In this document: one piece after another, positions 36,469 to 44,806 of the stretch
How the letters are laid out: every line of letters starts with the position of its first letter
Numbering within the stretch: the stretch's first letter is position 1
Assembly: GCA_035294305.1 (NCBI GenBank)
Contig: DATGLD010000051.1
Coordinates: forward strand, 124,001-188,000
Length of the DNA: 64,000 nt
Origin: DASRBN01 sp035294305
Lineage (GTDB): Bacteria > Chloroflexota > Ktedonobacteria > Ktedonobacterales > Ktedonobacteraceae
Direction of reading: 5' to 3'
Position numbers and translations under genes: made by a program
Notes under the pieces: model-generated
Databases searched by the model: none
The model's input: only the letters and a program-made list of their open reading frames with translations
Told to the model about the DNA's origin: nothing

Positions 36469-37389
36469 TTGAGACGAACGAGGACGAAGACGCAGAATAA
36501 ATCACGCCCTCGCGCCACTCTTGCCTGGCTCCTGCTCATCCTGGCCAACGTTCTGTGGGCGTGCAGCTACGTTGCCGCCAAATATGCCTTGCGTGACGCC
36601 TCGGTTCTCATGATGAACGCGCTGCGGATGCTTATCGCCGCTATTGTTCTGCTGCCGTTCCTCATCGCCACGCGTAAATCTCTGCAGCTGACCCGCAGAG
36701 ATTTGCCGCAACTGGCGCTGCTGGCTTTCATCGGGCTGGTCATCAATAAAACTTTCGAGTATGGCGGGCTATCGTTATCTACCGCCTCAGATGTCGCGCT
36801 GCTCATTACCAGCGAATCGCTGTATACGGCAGTTTTTTCATGGCTGCTGCTGCGAGAACGCTTCAAGTCGCTCACGGTTATCGCCTTGCTGCTTGGATTT
36901 GCCGGCGTCTACCTGATCGTCGAGCGCAGCTTGATACCGAACATCCCTTCCGGCGGCGGTATCATGCGCATGGTGGGGGACTTGATGGTTGTGCTGGCAC
37001 TGATCTTCGAGGCATTTTATACTGTACGTGGGAAGGCTCTGCTGGTGAAGCACTCGCCTTTGTTGATCACTGCCACGACTATCGTGGGCAGCACCATTTT
37101 CTGGATTCCGATTGCCGGCGGCGATATCCTGCTCAACGGCTGGCACCCGTTAGGCCTTGCAGCCTGGCTGGGAATAGGCTGGCTGGCGCTGATGTCCACG
37201 GTGATTGCCTACCTGGCCTGGTTTAAGGGATTGGCAACCGTCGATGGCTCCGCCGCTGCATCGACGCTGTTCATCCAGCCGCTGCTCGGCACCGTACTGG
37301 CCATCATTCTACTGCACGATCAGTTGCTTCCCACGACAATCGTGGGCGGAATATTGATCATCGCCAGCGTCTATTTGATTTCGCGCTAG
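36469..37389 (+). CDS. EamA/DMT family transporter
   Basis: 306 residues and ten predicted helices made of two EamA repeats (LAWLLLILANVLWACSYVAA at the start, and DLMVVLALIFEAFYTVRGKA at the start of the second). It belongs to the drug/metabolite transporter superfamily and probably exports an amino acid or a small metabolite. TTG 36469 is the only start giving the full first helix; no clear ribosome site is visible, so the exact start is uncertain. The amidohydrolase gene follows 19 bp later and is likely co-transcribed. Confidence 0.82.
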   Translation: MRRTRTKTQNKSRPRATLAWLLLILANVLWACSYVAAKYALRDASVLMMNALRMLIAAIVLLPFLIATRKSLQLTRRDLPQLALLAFIGLVINKTFEYGGLSLSTASDVALLITSESLYTAVFSWLLLRERFKSLTVIALLLGFAGVYLIVERSLIPNIPSGGGIMRMVGDLMVVLALIFEAFYTVRGKALLVKHSPLLITATTIVGSTIFWIPIAGGDILLNGWHPLGLAAWLGIGWLALMSTVIAYLAWFKGLATVDGSAAASTLFIQPLLGTVLAIILLHDQLLPTTIVGGILIIASVYLISR

Positions 37390-37408
37390 TGAAACCGGGG
37401 ATAATGGA

Positions 37409-39025
37409 ATGACAACGATACTTTATTTGAACGGTACAATCTATACGATGGATGCGGCGCAGCCACGCGCCCAGGCCATCGCCATCGATAGCGCCAGCGG
37501 GCGCATTCTGGCGGTTGGCGATAACGACGAAATACGCCGCATGGCGGTCAGAGATAGCGAAATGATAGACCTACGCGGCAAAACCATGCTGCCCGGCTTT
37601 ATCGACGCCCACATTCACCTGGTCGAGGCTGCCTATCGCAGGCACTATATCGATGCGAGCGGTACGAGAAGTGAGGCAGAAGTGGCAAGATTGGTACAAC
37701 AGCGAGCAGAACAAACTCCGCCTGGCCAATGGATACAGGGCGGACGCTGGGATAAGAATCTCTGGCCCGGCCAGCAGTTTCCCGGCCGTGCCTCGCTCGA
37801 TGCCGTCGCGCCTGCCCATCCCGTAGCCCTGTGGAGCAAGGATGGGCATCTGCTGTGGGTCAACTCCCTGGCCTTGCAGCGCGCCGCAATCACAGCGGCA
37901 ACACCCGATCCGGCCAATGGAGCCATCCTGCGTGATAGCAATGGCGAACCCACCGGCGTTCTAGAGGAGGAAGAGGCGACCTCGCTCGTCTACCGCGTCA
38001 TCGATAAGCGCGATCCCCTTTTGACCCGACACCTGACGCAAAATATCATCAAAGACTTGCAGCGTTCCGGCATCACCAGCATTCACGATATCGAGGCCAG
38101 GGAATCCTTCACCTTGTTCCAGCAACTACGCGACGAGGGACAACTGGGGGTGCGCGTGGAAATGTTCTTGCCGCGCCACATGCTGCCGGAGTTGCGCGAA
38201 ATAGGATTACAGGCAGGCTTTGGCGATGACCTGCTGCGCTTTGCCGGCATCAAAATCTTCGCCGACGGCACGCTTGGCTCGCAGACCGCGGCCATGCTCG
38301 AAGGCTTCGAGGGCAATCCCCATAACAAAGGTATTCTGACATTGCCGGAAGCAGAGATGAACGAGATAGTCAGAGCAGCCGCCGAAATGGGCATCAGCAT
38401 CGCCATTCACGCCATTGGAGATCGCGCGGCCCATGTCGCCCTGAATTCCATCGAACAGGCGCAGCAGTCGTTAGCTGGTTCGCCGTCCGAGAGTAAAAAG
38501 AGGCGCCTGCGCTACCGCCTGGAACACGTGCAATTAATCACTTCCGAGGACCTCGCGCGCCTGAAGCGCCTGGGCGTAGTCGCCTCAGTGCAGCCATTCC
38601 ATGCCGTCGCAGACCGCGAGATCGCCGAACGCTACTGGGGCAGGCGTCATCGCCACGCTTACGCCTACCACACCATGCAGCGGATGGGTATCCCGCTCGC
38701 TCTCGGCTCTGACGCGCCTGTCGAGACATTCGATCCCGTGCGCATCCTCTATGCCGCCACCATGCGCAACGATATCACCACGCCGCAGCGTCCACCCTGG
38801 TTGCCCGACCAGGCTCTGCCTGTAGCTCAGGCGCTCTGGGATTACACGGTGGGCGCGGCCTACGCTGCTGCCCAGGAGGATCACAAGGGATCGCTGACAC
38901 CTGGCAAGCTGGGCGATGCAGTCGTTTTGCGCGAGGACATTTTGAATGTGCCACCGCAGAAAATGGTCGAAAATGGGGTACAGGCAACGATTCTGGGCGG
39001 TAGAATCGTCTATGGGGAACTCTAA
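37409..39025 (+). CDS. Amidohydrolase (YtcJ-like, Amidohydro_3)
   Basis: 538 residues. It starts with the composite beta-sandwich (LYLNGTIYTMD) and the metal motif LPGFIDAHIHLVEAA; further motifs are IKIFADGTLGSQTA, the His pair IAIHAIGDRAAHVAL and the catalytic Asp region LALGSDAPVETFDP. The last part GKLGDAVVLREDI closes the sandwich. YtcJ-like enzymes hydrolyse amides or cyclic ureas; substrate is not known. It lies directly after an EamA transporter, which may export or import the same compound (inference). Confidence 0.88.
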   Translation: MTTILYLNGTIYTMDAAQPRAQAIAIDSASGRILAVGDNDEIRRMAVRDSEMIDLRGKTMLPGFIDAHIHLVEAAYRRHYIDASGTRSEAEVARLVQQRAEQTPPGQWIQGGRWDKNLWPGQQFPGRASLDAVAPAHPVALWSKDGHLLWVNSLALQRAAITAATPDPANGAILRDSNGEPTGVLEEEEATSLVYRVIDKRDPLLTRHLTQNIIKDLQRSGITSIHDIEARESFTLFQQLRDEGQLGVRVEMFLPRHMLPELREIGLQAGFGDDLLRFAGIKIFADGTLGSQTAAMLEGFEGNPHNKGILTLPEAEMNEIVRAAAEMGISIAIHAIGDRAAHVALNSIEQAQQSLAGSPSESKKRRLRYRLEHVQLITSEDLARLKRLGVVASVQPFHAVADREIAERYWGRRHRHAYAYHTMQRMGIPLALGSDAPVETFDPVRILYAATMRNDITTPQRPPWLPDQALPVAQALWDYTVGAAYAAAQEDHKGSLTPGKLGDAVVLREDILNVPPQKMVENGVQATILGGRIVYGEL

Positions 39026-39160
39026 ACGCCAGTTTCATTCTCCTCTGTATACTGGACTCACAAGGAACTTGACGATTGCCAGTCAGGAACCAGGGCAACT
39101 ACAAGGGCTTACCCTGATGAATTTTGACGAACGAATCGGAGAATCACGATCATCGTCCCC

Positions 39161-39231
39161 TGTAGGGACAGCGCCTTGTGCCTGTCCTCTTAGCCCGAGC
39201 AGGAGGACAGGCACAAGGCGCTGTCCCTACA
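39161..39231. repeat. Dispersed repeat family A, copy 3 (long palindrome)
   Basis: Perfect arms 39161-39189 and 39203-39231 (29 bp; TGTAGGGACAGCGCCTTGTG at the outer end) with a 13-nt loop. It adds false coding sequence to the front of the next ORF. Confidence 0.8.
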
Positions 39232-39255
39232 CTTTTGCCAGGAGTCCAGAAATCC

Positions 39256-39723
39256 ATGCTATTAACTGCTATCCCTGAAGCGGAGTCCCTGCCAGAACGC
39301 GAAAGAAATCTTGATTTGTATCTAGAACAAATCTGGTACCAATATTTCTTTGATATACCACGAGCGAATATTGTGAAGATCGCTTATTGCCATCCCTGGA
39401 AGCGGCGGCTCGGCCTGATCCGACTTTCCCTTGATAGCACCATATCGTTTATTGGCATCAATGCTTTGCTGCGCAACCAGCAGATACCGGAATTTGTATT
39501 GATTACCACTATCGCGCATGAATTGACGCATTATGCGCACGGGTTCGGCTCACCGCTGCCGCGCATCCATAAGCACCCGCATGCTAATAACATCGTGAAT
39601 CGCGAACTTGAAAAGCGCGGCTTAGGAGAATTGGTCCATCAATGCGATGAATGGATTGACAAATACTGGTTCGCGTTCTATGATATTCAACGTGGATCGG
39701 GTCGGAAGACATCCCCTGTTTGA
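39256..39723 (+). CDS. SprT-like putative metalloprotease
   Basis: 155 residues. The zinc site is IAHELTHYAHGFGS (HExxH) with H83 and H87 by count near the middle of the protein and further His in RIHKHPHANN. Small size and position of the motif fit the SprT-like/M78-like clan, whose members often act in DNA-protein crosslink repair or stress. ATG 39256 has caggag 11 bases upstream; an upstream in-frame ATG at 39178 lies inside the family A palindrome and is rejected. Function beyond a likely peptidase is not assigned. Confidence 0.72.
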   Translation: MLLTAIPEAESLPERERNLDLYLEQIWYQYFFDIPRANIVKIAYCHPWKRRLGLIRLSLDSTISFIGINALLRNQQIPEFVLITTIAHELTHYAHGFGSPLPRIHKHPHANNIVNRELEKRGLGELVHQCDEWIDKYWFAFYDIQRGSGRKTSPV

Positions 39724-39800
39724 TTGCGCGCGGGGCATAAGGGTCTCAACGGAGCGATGTGTTGAAAGGAAGAACCTGAGGACGAATGAGGGGAGACTGT

Positions 39801-39827
39801 GAGGGCGACCTTAAGGATATGCCCTTA
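39801..39827 (-). repeat. Dispersed repeat family B, copy 3
   Basis: GAGGGCGACC ... ATGCCCTTA, a diverged reverse copy of the family B core, between the SprT-like gene and the rho promoter. Confidence 0.55.
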
Positions 39828-39948
39828 TGAAGCGTGTTCAATCCCTCGCTCCGGGGGCGGCTTACTTCAAACTACCACAAGGTGCCGGGTAATCCACGCA
39901 CATAATCATTGGTATTATTTCCAGATGGACGGGATGCAGAAAAAGCTC

Positions 39949-39977
39949 TTGACATCCGCCTTTACGTGTGATATATT
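39949..39977 (+). promoter_or_regulatory. Promoter of the rho leader
   Basis: TTGACA (39949-39954), 17-bp spacer, TATATT (39972-39977). The untranslated leader to the first start codon is about 120 nt, long enough for Rho autoregulation. Confidence 0.75.
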
Positions 39978-40106
39978 CCTGCTAGCTCCTGAGGTATGTA
40001 TCGCACCATCCCAAAGTTCCGCAGGTCTTTCTGTAATGTAGTGTCGTTGTAAAAAGCTGCGTATTTGCCATTAAATTCCAGGTTCATCAAAGAAAGGAGA
40101 AAGGGC

Positions 40107-40163
40107 GTGTCACTTTCCATACTTCCCACGGTTGTGGATTCGCCCCGCCCTAGAACAACGTGA
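40107..40163 (+). CDS. 18-residue leader peptide coupled to rho
   Basis: GTG 40107 has a strong aaaggag site 7 bases upstream (40093-40099). It reads MSLSILPTVVDSPRPRTT and its TGA overlaps the GTG of rho (GTGA, bases 40160-40163). The rho start itself has no ribosome site, so rho translation probably depends on ribosomes ending here. The peptide is Pro/Arg/Thr-rich at its end (S-P-R-P-R-T-T), which could slow ribosomes. It is too short for standard gene finders. Confidence 0.65.
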   Translation: MSLSILPTVVDSPRPRTT

Positions 40164-41419
40164 ATATTGCCGAACTAGAAACCAAAACCATAACGGAGCT
40201 ACGCGACATCGCTCGCGACCTCGAACTCTCCGGTTACACCACCCTCAAAAAACAAGACCTCGTCTTCCGACTTCTCCAGGCTCACACCGAACAGCAAGGC
40301 AACATTTTCAGCGCGGGGGTTCTGGAAATCGTTGAAGATGGATTTGGCTTCCTGCGACAGGAACGCTTCTTACCCGGCAACATGGACGTCTACGTCTCGC
40401 AATCGCAAATTCGCCGCTTCGGCTTGCGCACAGGTGACATGGTCTCCGGCCAGGTTCGACCGCCCAAGGACAACGAAAAATACTACGGCCTCCTGCGTGT
40501 CGAGGCTATCAATGGGGTCGATCCAGAAATTGCCAAACGCCGCCCGCATTTTGATGTCTTAACGCCGATCTTTCCACGCGAGATGTTCAATCTCGAGACG
40601 GGTCCCTCGAACATCTCCGGGCGTATCATCAATCTCGTCGCTCCTATCGGGCGCGGGCAACGCGGTTTGATCGTTTCCCCCCCGAAAGCCGGCAAGACGA
40701 TGCTCCTCAAATCCATCGCCAACTCCATCACCGAAAACTACAACGATGTCCACCTGATGATCGCGCTCATCGGCGAGCGACCGGAAGAAGTTACCGACAT
40801 GAAACGCTCGGTCAAGGCCGAGGTCATCAGTTCCACATTCGACGAGCCCACCGAGGCGCATACCCGCGTTGCCGAGATGGTGCTGGAGCGCGCCAAACGC
40901 CTCGTCGAAGGCGGGCGCGATGTAGTGGTGCTGCTGGATAGCATCACGCGCTTGAGCCGCGCTTATAATCTGGCCGTGCAGCCCAGCGGGCGCACGCTCT
41001 CCGGCGGTCTCGATCCCAGCGCGCTTTTCCCACCCAAGCGCTTTTTCGGCGCCGCGCGTAAGATCGAAGAGGGCGGCAGCCTGACCATCATCGCCACCGC
41101 GCTGGTAGATACCGGCAGCCGCATGGATGATGTGATCTACGAAGAATTTAAAGGCACCGGCAACATGGAACTGCTGCTCAACCGCAAGCTGGCCGAACGC
41201 CGTGTCTTCCCCGCCATCGACATCTCGCTCTCCAGTACGCGCCGCGAAGAATTGCTGCTCGACGACAAAACGCTGCGCGCCGTCGTCGTCATGCGCCGCA
41301 TGTTCTCAACACTGGCCGATCAACGCGGCATGGAGGCAATGGAGGCGCTGTTGCAACACATGTCGAAGACCAGCAACAACATGGAGTTCCTGGCCACACT
41401 CAACAAGAGCATCCTGTAA
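40160..41419 (+). CDS. rho: Transcription termination factor Rho
   Basis: 419 residues. Rho N-terminal helical domain (MNIAELETKTITELRDIARD), cold-shock-like RNA-binding domain (GVLEIVEDGFGFLRQERFLP), then the hexameric ATPase: Walker A SPPKAGKTMLLKS, Walker B VVVLLDSITRLSRAYN, Q-loop and R-loop region in GGLDPSALFPPKRFFGAAR and SLTIIATALVDTGSRMDD. All key residues are kept. It unwinds RNA from paused polymerase at rut sites. A stop codon lies three codons upstream in frame, so GTG 40160 is the true start; it is coupled to the leader peptide. Length is like Bacillus Rho. Confidence 0.97.
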   Translation: MNIAELETKTITELRDIARDLELSGYTTLKKQDLVFRLLQAHTEQQGNIFSAGVLEIVEDGFGFLRQERFLPGNMDVYVSQSQIRRFGLRTGDMVSGQVRPPKDNEKYYGLLRVEAINGVDPEIAKRRPHFDVLTPIFPREMFNLETGPSNISGRIINLVAPIGRGQRGLIVSPPKAGKTMLLKSIANSITENYNDVHLMIALIGERPEEVTDMKRSVKAEVISSTFDEPTEAHTRVAEMVLERAKRLVEGGRDVVVLLDSITRLSRAYNLAVQPSGRTLSGGLDPSALFPPKRFFGAARKIEEGGSLTIIATALVDTGSRMDDVIYEEFKGTGNMELLLNRKLAERRVFPAIDISLSSTRREELLLDDKTLRAVVVMRRMFSTLADQRGMEAMEALLQHMSKTSNNMEFLATLNKSIL

Positions 41420-41421
41420 GC

Positions 41422-41997
41422 GTGCGGCATATACAAATTTCGCGCGTGGGCTTCTTTCGCGCAGGGGAGGCACGCGGCATCACTATCGTTATTGATGTAA
41501 TCCGGGCTTTTACAGTAGCCGCCTATGCGTTCGCGGGTGGAGCGAGCCGCATCTGGCTGGTACGCACCACGGACGAGGCATTTGCATTGCGTGAAAGAGA
41601 GCCGGATACTTTGCTGGCAGGGGAGATCGGCGGGCGCTTGATCCCAGGCTTCGATTTCAATAATTCGCCCGCGCGGATGGCAAAGGCTCTGGTCGCGGCT
41701 CGCCTGCTTATCCAGCACACCGGTGCGGGAACGCAGGGAGCCGTCAACGCCGCCCATTCTCGCTACCTGCTGATCTGCTCCCTGGTTAATGCCGCAGCCA
41801 CTGCTCACTACGCCTCCACGCTGGCAACAGAAACATTCATCGAATTGAAGTTCATGGCGTTGGCGTCCGGGCAAAACTGCGACGGATTCAGCTTGTATTC
41901 GACCTCCATTACCGCTTTGTTGGCGTTGATGAACGGTAGCAGTTTGTCGCACTCCTTGTACTGGAAGCACTGCTCGTCCAGCGACCAGTCAAAATAG
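41422..41997 (+). pseudogene. ComB-like 2-phosphosulfolactate phosphatase, C-terminally truncated
   Basis: Residues 1-132 match the ComB family: IVIDVIRAFTVAAYAFAGGA, LLAGEIGGRLIPGFDFNNSP (substrate and metal site) and IQHTGAGTQG. The family is about 240 residues long; here homology ends near 41818 after SLVNAAATAHYA and the remaining residues are antisense to the convergent GH114 gene. The C-terminal third was therefore lost in a deletion that joined the two genes. GTG 41422 lies two bases after the rho stop, suggesting co-transcription with rho. The product is probably inactive. Confidence 0.7.
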
Positions 41998-42650
41998 GGC
42001 AGCAGGTCGCTGACCTGGTCCACATCATTTTTCAACGCGACCGAGAGGCCCAGCGAGTGCGCGGAATTGGCCAGCCAGACGTTGTAATTGAGCTGGTCCT
42101 GGTAGGTAAGGGGAAAACCGGTCCTGTTGCTGTAGCCATCAACATTGTCAAACTCGACGCCGTCGAAGCCTTTCGACTGGCAAAGCTGCATACGCGCCTG
42201 CATGATCGGCTCCAGAATAGAAAGTTGGCGAATATCCAGCCAGCGCTCACCCGGCCAGCCGTTGTGCCTGCCCAACACCGACTTAGGAAACTCCTTCGCG
42301 TCTGGCCGCCATTTCTCCCAGGTGCCCGCGTCAATATAGCAGATCACGATGCGCCCGGCAGCATGCAGCGATTGCACAACGCTGGCCGGATTATCAAACA
42401 TATCGATATCGTACATCACGACATTGAACGACTGATCGACCTTGCCCGATAGTTGCCATTGCCAGCTCGTATTCAAAGCCGGTTGCCAGCATCCCGGGCA
42501 TGGAACAGGAGGCGGCAACGATGTCTTCACTGTAAAGCTGGCAGGAGCGGCATTTACAGGGAGGCTATAGGAAAAGAAAAGCACTACAACTATCGCAAGT
42601 GCGGACAGAAAACCTGCTGATCTAGTTGTCTTTAAACGCATTTCCGGCAT
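41808..42650 (-). CDS. Endo-alpha-1,4-polygalactosaminidase-like glycoside hydrolase (GH114), slightly truncated
   Basis: 280 residues with an N-terminal signal or anchor (FLSALAIVVVLFFSYSLPVN). The GH114 features are WQWQLSGKVDQSFNVVMYDID, IVICYIDAGTWEKWRPDAKE, WLDIRQLSILEPIMQARMQL and GFDGVEFDNVDGY (catalytic acid region), ending at YKLNPSQFCPDANAMNFNSM. Family members continue with about ten more residues; here the protein ends NVSVASVEA over the comB junction, so the end is probably lost. It would act on galactosaminogalactan outside the cell. Confidence 0.82.
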   Translation of the reverse strand: MPEMRLKTTRSAGFLSALAIVVVLFFSYSLPVNAAPASFTVKTSLPPPVPCPGCWQPALNTSWQWQLSGKVDQSFNVVMYDIDMFDNPASVVQSLHAAGRIVICYIDAGTWEKWRPDAKEFPKSVLGRHNGWPGERWLDIRQLSILEPIMQARMQLCQSKGFDGVEFDNVDGYSNRTGFPLTYQDQLNYNVWLANSAHSLGLSVALKNDVDQVSDLLPYFDWSLDEQCFQYKECDKLLPFINANKAVMEVEYKLNPSQFCPDANAMNFNSMNVSVASVEA

Positions 42651-43025
42651 GTGGCTTGCCCCTTTCGCAGCTCTTTACTCCGATCAAAAATAGCTTATCC
42701 ATTTGCTATCATCAAGTATAACAGATGAGTCGCGAAAATCGCGCCTGCTGCTCTCTGCGCCATCAACTTCCGGCGCCCCCGTTTATCTGCGGAATACGGC
42801 GCGTCTTCTCTATCATTGCTGGCGCCACGCTAATGCGTATACCAGGGAGTAAACGAATTATTTTTGAGGAACGCGAGGAACAGGCTATTCAGAATGTTTC
42901 CCTGGAGCCACCTATACATTTTCCAGTTCATCTGGAATAAACTGGTAAAGAATATTTTGCGGTACCATCTTGTTTCATCATATAGTTACAAGGGCAGGTT
43001 TACTATAAGAAAAGTGAGGTTATAG
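42651..43025. other. Intergenic region, nothing certain
   Basis: A weak 71-codon frame (42725-42940) lacks a ribosome site and family features. No terminator or repeat is clear. Confidence 0.35.
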
Positions 43026-43577
43026 ATGTCCCAGTTAGATACGATCACGTTGGCCGGGGGTTGCTTCTGGTGTACAGAGGCAGTATTCGAGCGCCTCAAG
43101 GGCGTCCTATCGGTTGTTCCAGGATATGCGGCATCGCAGGTGAAAAACCCGTCGTATGAGGAAGTATGTACGGGGAGAACGGGAGCCGCCGAGGCCATTC
43201 AGATCACCTATGATCCATCCGTCATTTCTCTCGAGACACTGCTGGAAATCTTCTGGCATATGCATGACCCCACAACCCTGAACCGGCAGGGCAACGATAT
43301 CGGCACGCAGTATCGCTCGGCTATCTTCTACGCGAATGACGAGCAAAAACAGGTTGCGCTGGCATCGAAGGAAGCATTAGAAAAATCAGGCGCGTATAAA
43401 AAGCCGGTCGTAACGGAGATCACCCCGTTCAGCAATTTCTATCCTGCTGAGGACTACCACCGGGAATATTACGACCGGAACGGCTATCAACCTTATTGCC
43501 AGTACGTCATTGACCCCAAGGTGCGCAAGCTGATGAAGGAGTATCGCAAAGAGGTCAAGGAGGAGTTTGCCAGGTAG
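43026..43577 (+). CDS. msrA: Peptide methionine sulfoxide reductase MsrA
   Basis: 183 residues. The catalytic motif GGCFWCTEAVF puts the attacking Cys at C13; further MsrA motifs are YDPSVISLETLLEIFWHMHD, NRQGNDIGTQYRSAIFY and FYPAEDYHREYY. It reduces the S-epimer of methionine sulfoxide in proteins or as free amino acid using thioredoxin. gaggt is 5 bases before the ATG. The stop lies in the arm of a 21-bp hairpin. Confidence 0.95.
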   Translation: MSQLDTITLAGGCFWCTEAVFERLKGVLSVVPGYAASQVKNPSYEEVCTGRTGAAEAIQITYDPSVISLETLLEIFWHMHDPTTLNRQGNDIGTQYRSAIFYANDEQKQVALASKEALEKSGAYKKPVVTEITPFSNFYPAEDYHREYYDRNGYQPYCQYVIDPKVRKLMKEYRKEVKEEFAR

Positions 43578-43623
43578 AATAATTGCATGCCCTGGTTTTG
43601 CTCATGCAATTATTCTACCTGGC
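43569..43623. terminator. Hairpin between msrA and convergent gene
   Basis: Perfect 21-bp arms 43569-43589 and 43603-43623 with a 13-nt loop. The msrA TAG (43575-43577) lies in the left arm. The convergent gene ends 8 bp beyond the right arm. Confidence 0.7.
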
Positions 43624-43630
43624 TCATGCT

Positions 43631-44065
43631 CTAGAGCAACCGCTGCACATCGATTTCCTTTGGGAAGGACATGCCGTCCAGGTCGCCAGACCAGAAAAGC
43701 TGCTTCATCACCTCGGCGGCTGCGTACAGGAGGTGTTGGAGCGCGGCTTCACGTCCCTGTTCGTAGGCGGAACTTCCATGATAGGCTGTAATGCTGGAAA
43801 ACCAGCTATGGAATGGCGTCTGCCTGCTGAATCGTACCAGATAAATCTCCACTTTCAGCAGGCCATTTTCAATCGGCACCATAATACGCAATTGCGGCAC
43901 GTGGTCGATGATGTCCAGGCGATAGAAAACGCCGTAATGATCACGTGAAGATTGAAAAATGGAAACCTCTGGAACAGAGTGTTCGTCCGGCTGCTCGCGC
44001 TCTGCGTAATCCATCTCAACTCCTAAATCCGCCAATATTTTTTCAAGTTGCTCATGAATGTTCAT
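43631..44065 (-). CDS. Hypothetical protein
   Basis: 144 residues, not recognised. Begins MNIHEQLEKILADLGVEMDY, has an alternating beta-rich centre (YGVFYRLDIIDHVPQLRIMV, then LLKVEIYLVRFS) and ends with a helical part containing Ala, Leu and Glu. No membrane helices. ATG 44065 has gagagg about 8 bases upstream; an in-frame ATG at 44104 gives 13 extra residues without support. Confidence 0.65.
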   Translation of the reverse strand: MNIHEQLEKILADLGVEMDYAEREQPDEHSVPEVSIFQSSRDHYGVFYRLDIIDHVPQLRIMVPIENGLLKVEIYLVRFSRQTPFHSWFSSITAYHGSSAYEQGREAALQHLLYAAAEVMKQLFWSGDLDGMSFPKEIDVQRLL

Positions 44066-44183
44066 CTCTCTATCCTCTCGATAATGAGGGCATCCCCATA
44101 GCATCAGGGCGATTCATCAGGATTACCCGATTACGTGGCTATTCCAACTTGACAATAAGAAAGCGGAAATGGAGAGAGCTATT

Positions 44184-44543
44184 TCATCCTCCAGAGCGTT
44201 TGACCTTGTAGCCTAGCTCGCTCAATCTGGTCTGAATTTTGTCACAGTGATCTCCCTGGATTTCGATATTTCCATCTTTAACGGTGCCACCAGAGCCGCA
44301 GAGCTTTTTCAGTTGTTGCGCCAGGACTGCCAGAGCTTCACCGCTGGCAGGAATGCCTGTAATGACCGTGACTGTTTTCCCGCCGCGCCCTTTGCGATCT
44401 CGCATTACTCGCACGGTACCATCGCTTTTCTTTAAAGAGGCCGCCGCCGCTTGATCGCACTGGCAGCGTTTATATGACAATCCACACCTGGGACAGGTAT
44501 CCACTCTCCCCCCATCGGTAGAGTAGACAAGGCGATCGGGCAT
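44184..44543 (-). CDS. yciH: SUI1/eIF1-like translation factor YciH
   Basis: 119 residues: an N-terminal zinc ribbon (DTCPRCGLSYKRCQC) and the SUI1 domain (RVMRDRKGRGGKTVTVITGI, then CGSGGTVKDGNIEIQGDHCD and LSELGYKVKRSGG). It is the bacterial homologue of eIF1, implicated in start-codon fidelity. An aaagga site lies upstream. Confidence 0.92.
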   Translation of the reverse strand: MPDRLVYSTDGGRVDTCPRCGLSYKRCQCDQAAAASLKKSDGTVRVMRDRKGRGGKTVTVITGIPASGEALAVLAQQLKKLCGSGGTVKDGNIEIQGDHCDKIQTRLSELGYKVKRSGG

Positions 44544-44640
44544 ATATTTTTCCTTTCCAGGACTGAGGTTGCTTCCATAGATAGCAGCAATTGTATCACA
44601 CGGGACCGATAATAATGCTTCACAACCGCATCGAGAAAGA

Positions 44641-44711
44641 CTGTAGGGACAGCGCCTTGTGCCTGTCCTCGTTGGGGATGTCAGGACAGGGACGAGACGC
44701 TGTCCCTACAG
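44641..44711. repeat. Dispersed repeat family A, copy 4
   Basis: Near-palindrome with outer sequence CTGTAGGGACAGCGCC and matching inverted end CGCTGTCCCTACAG; the central part has several mismatches. Upstream of the first of two tandem kinase genes. Confidence 0.75.
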
Positions 44712-44806
44712 CAGTACGTCAAATAATTTAGATGACACTATTCGTTGCAAGCGAACGTGTTAACTCTGTAAGGTGTGGTACGTCCAGTAATGAGGGGTCG
44801 GATCGT

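Noticed and set aside
39178..39255. ATG upstream of the SprT-like gene
   Set aside because: The added residues are coded by the family A palindrome and have no ribosome site.
42725..42940. 71-codon plus-strand frame
   Set aside because: No ribosome site, no family features, poor composition at the start.
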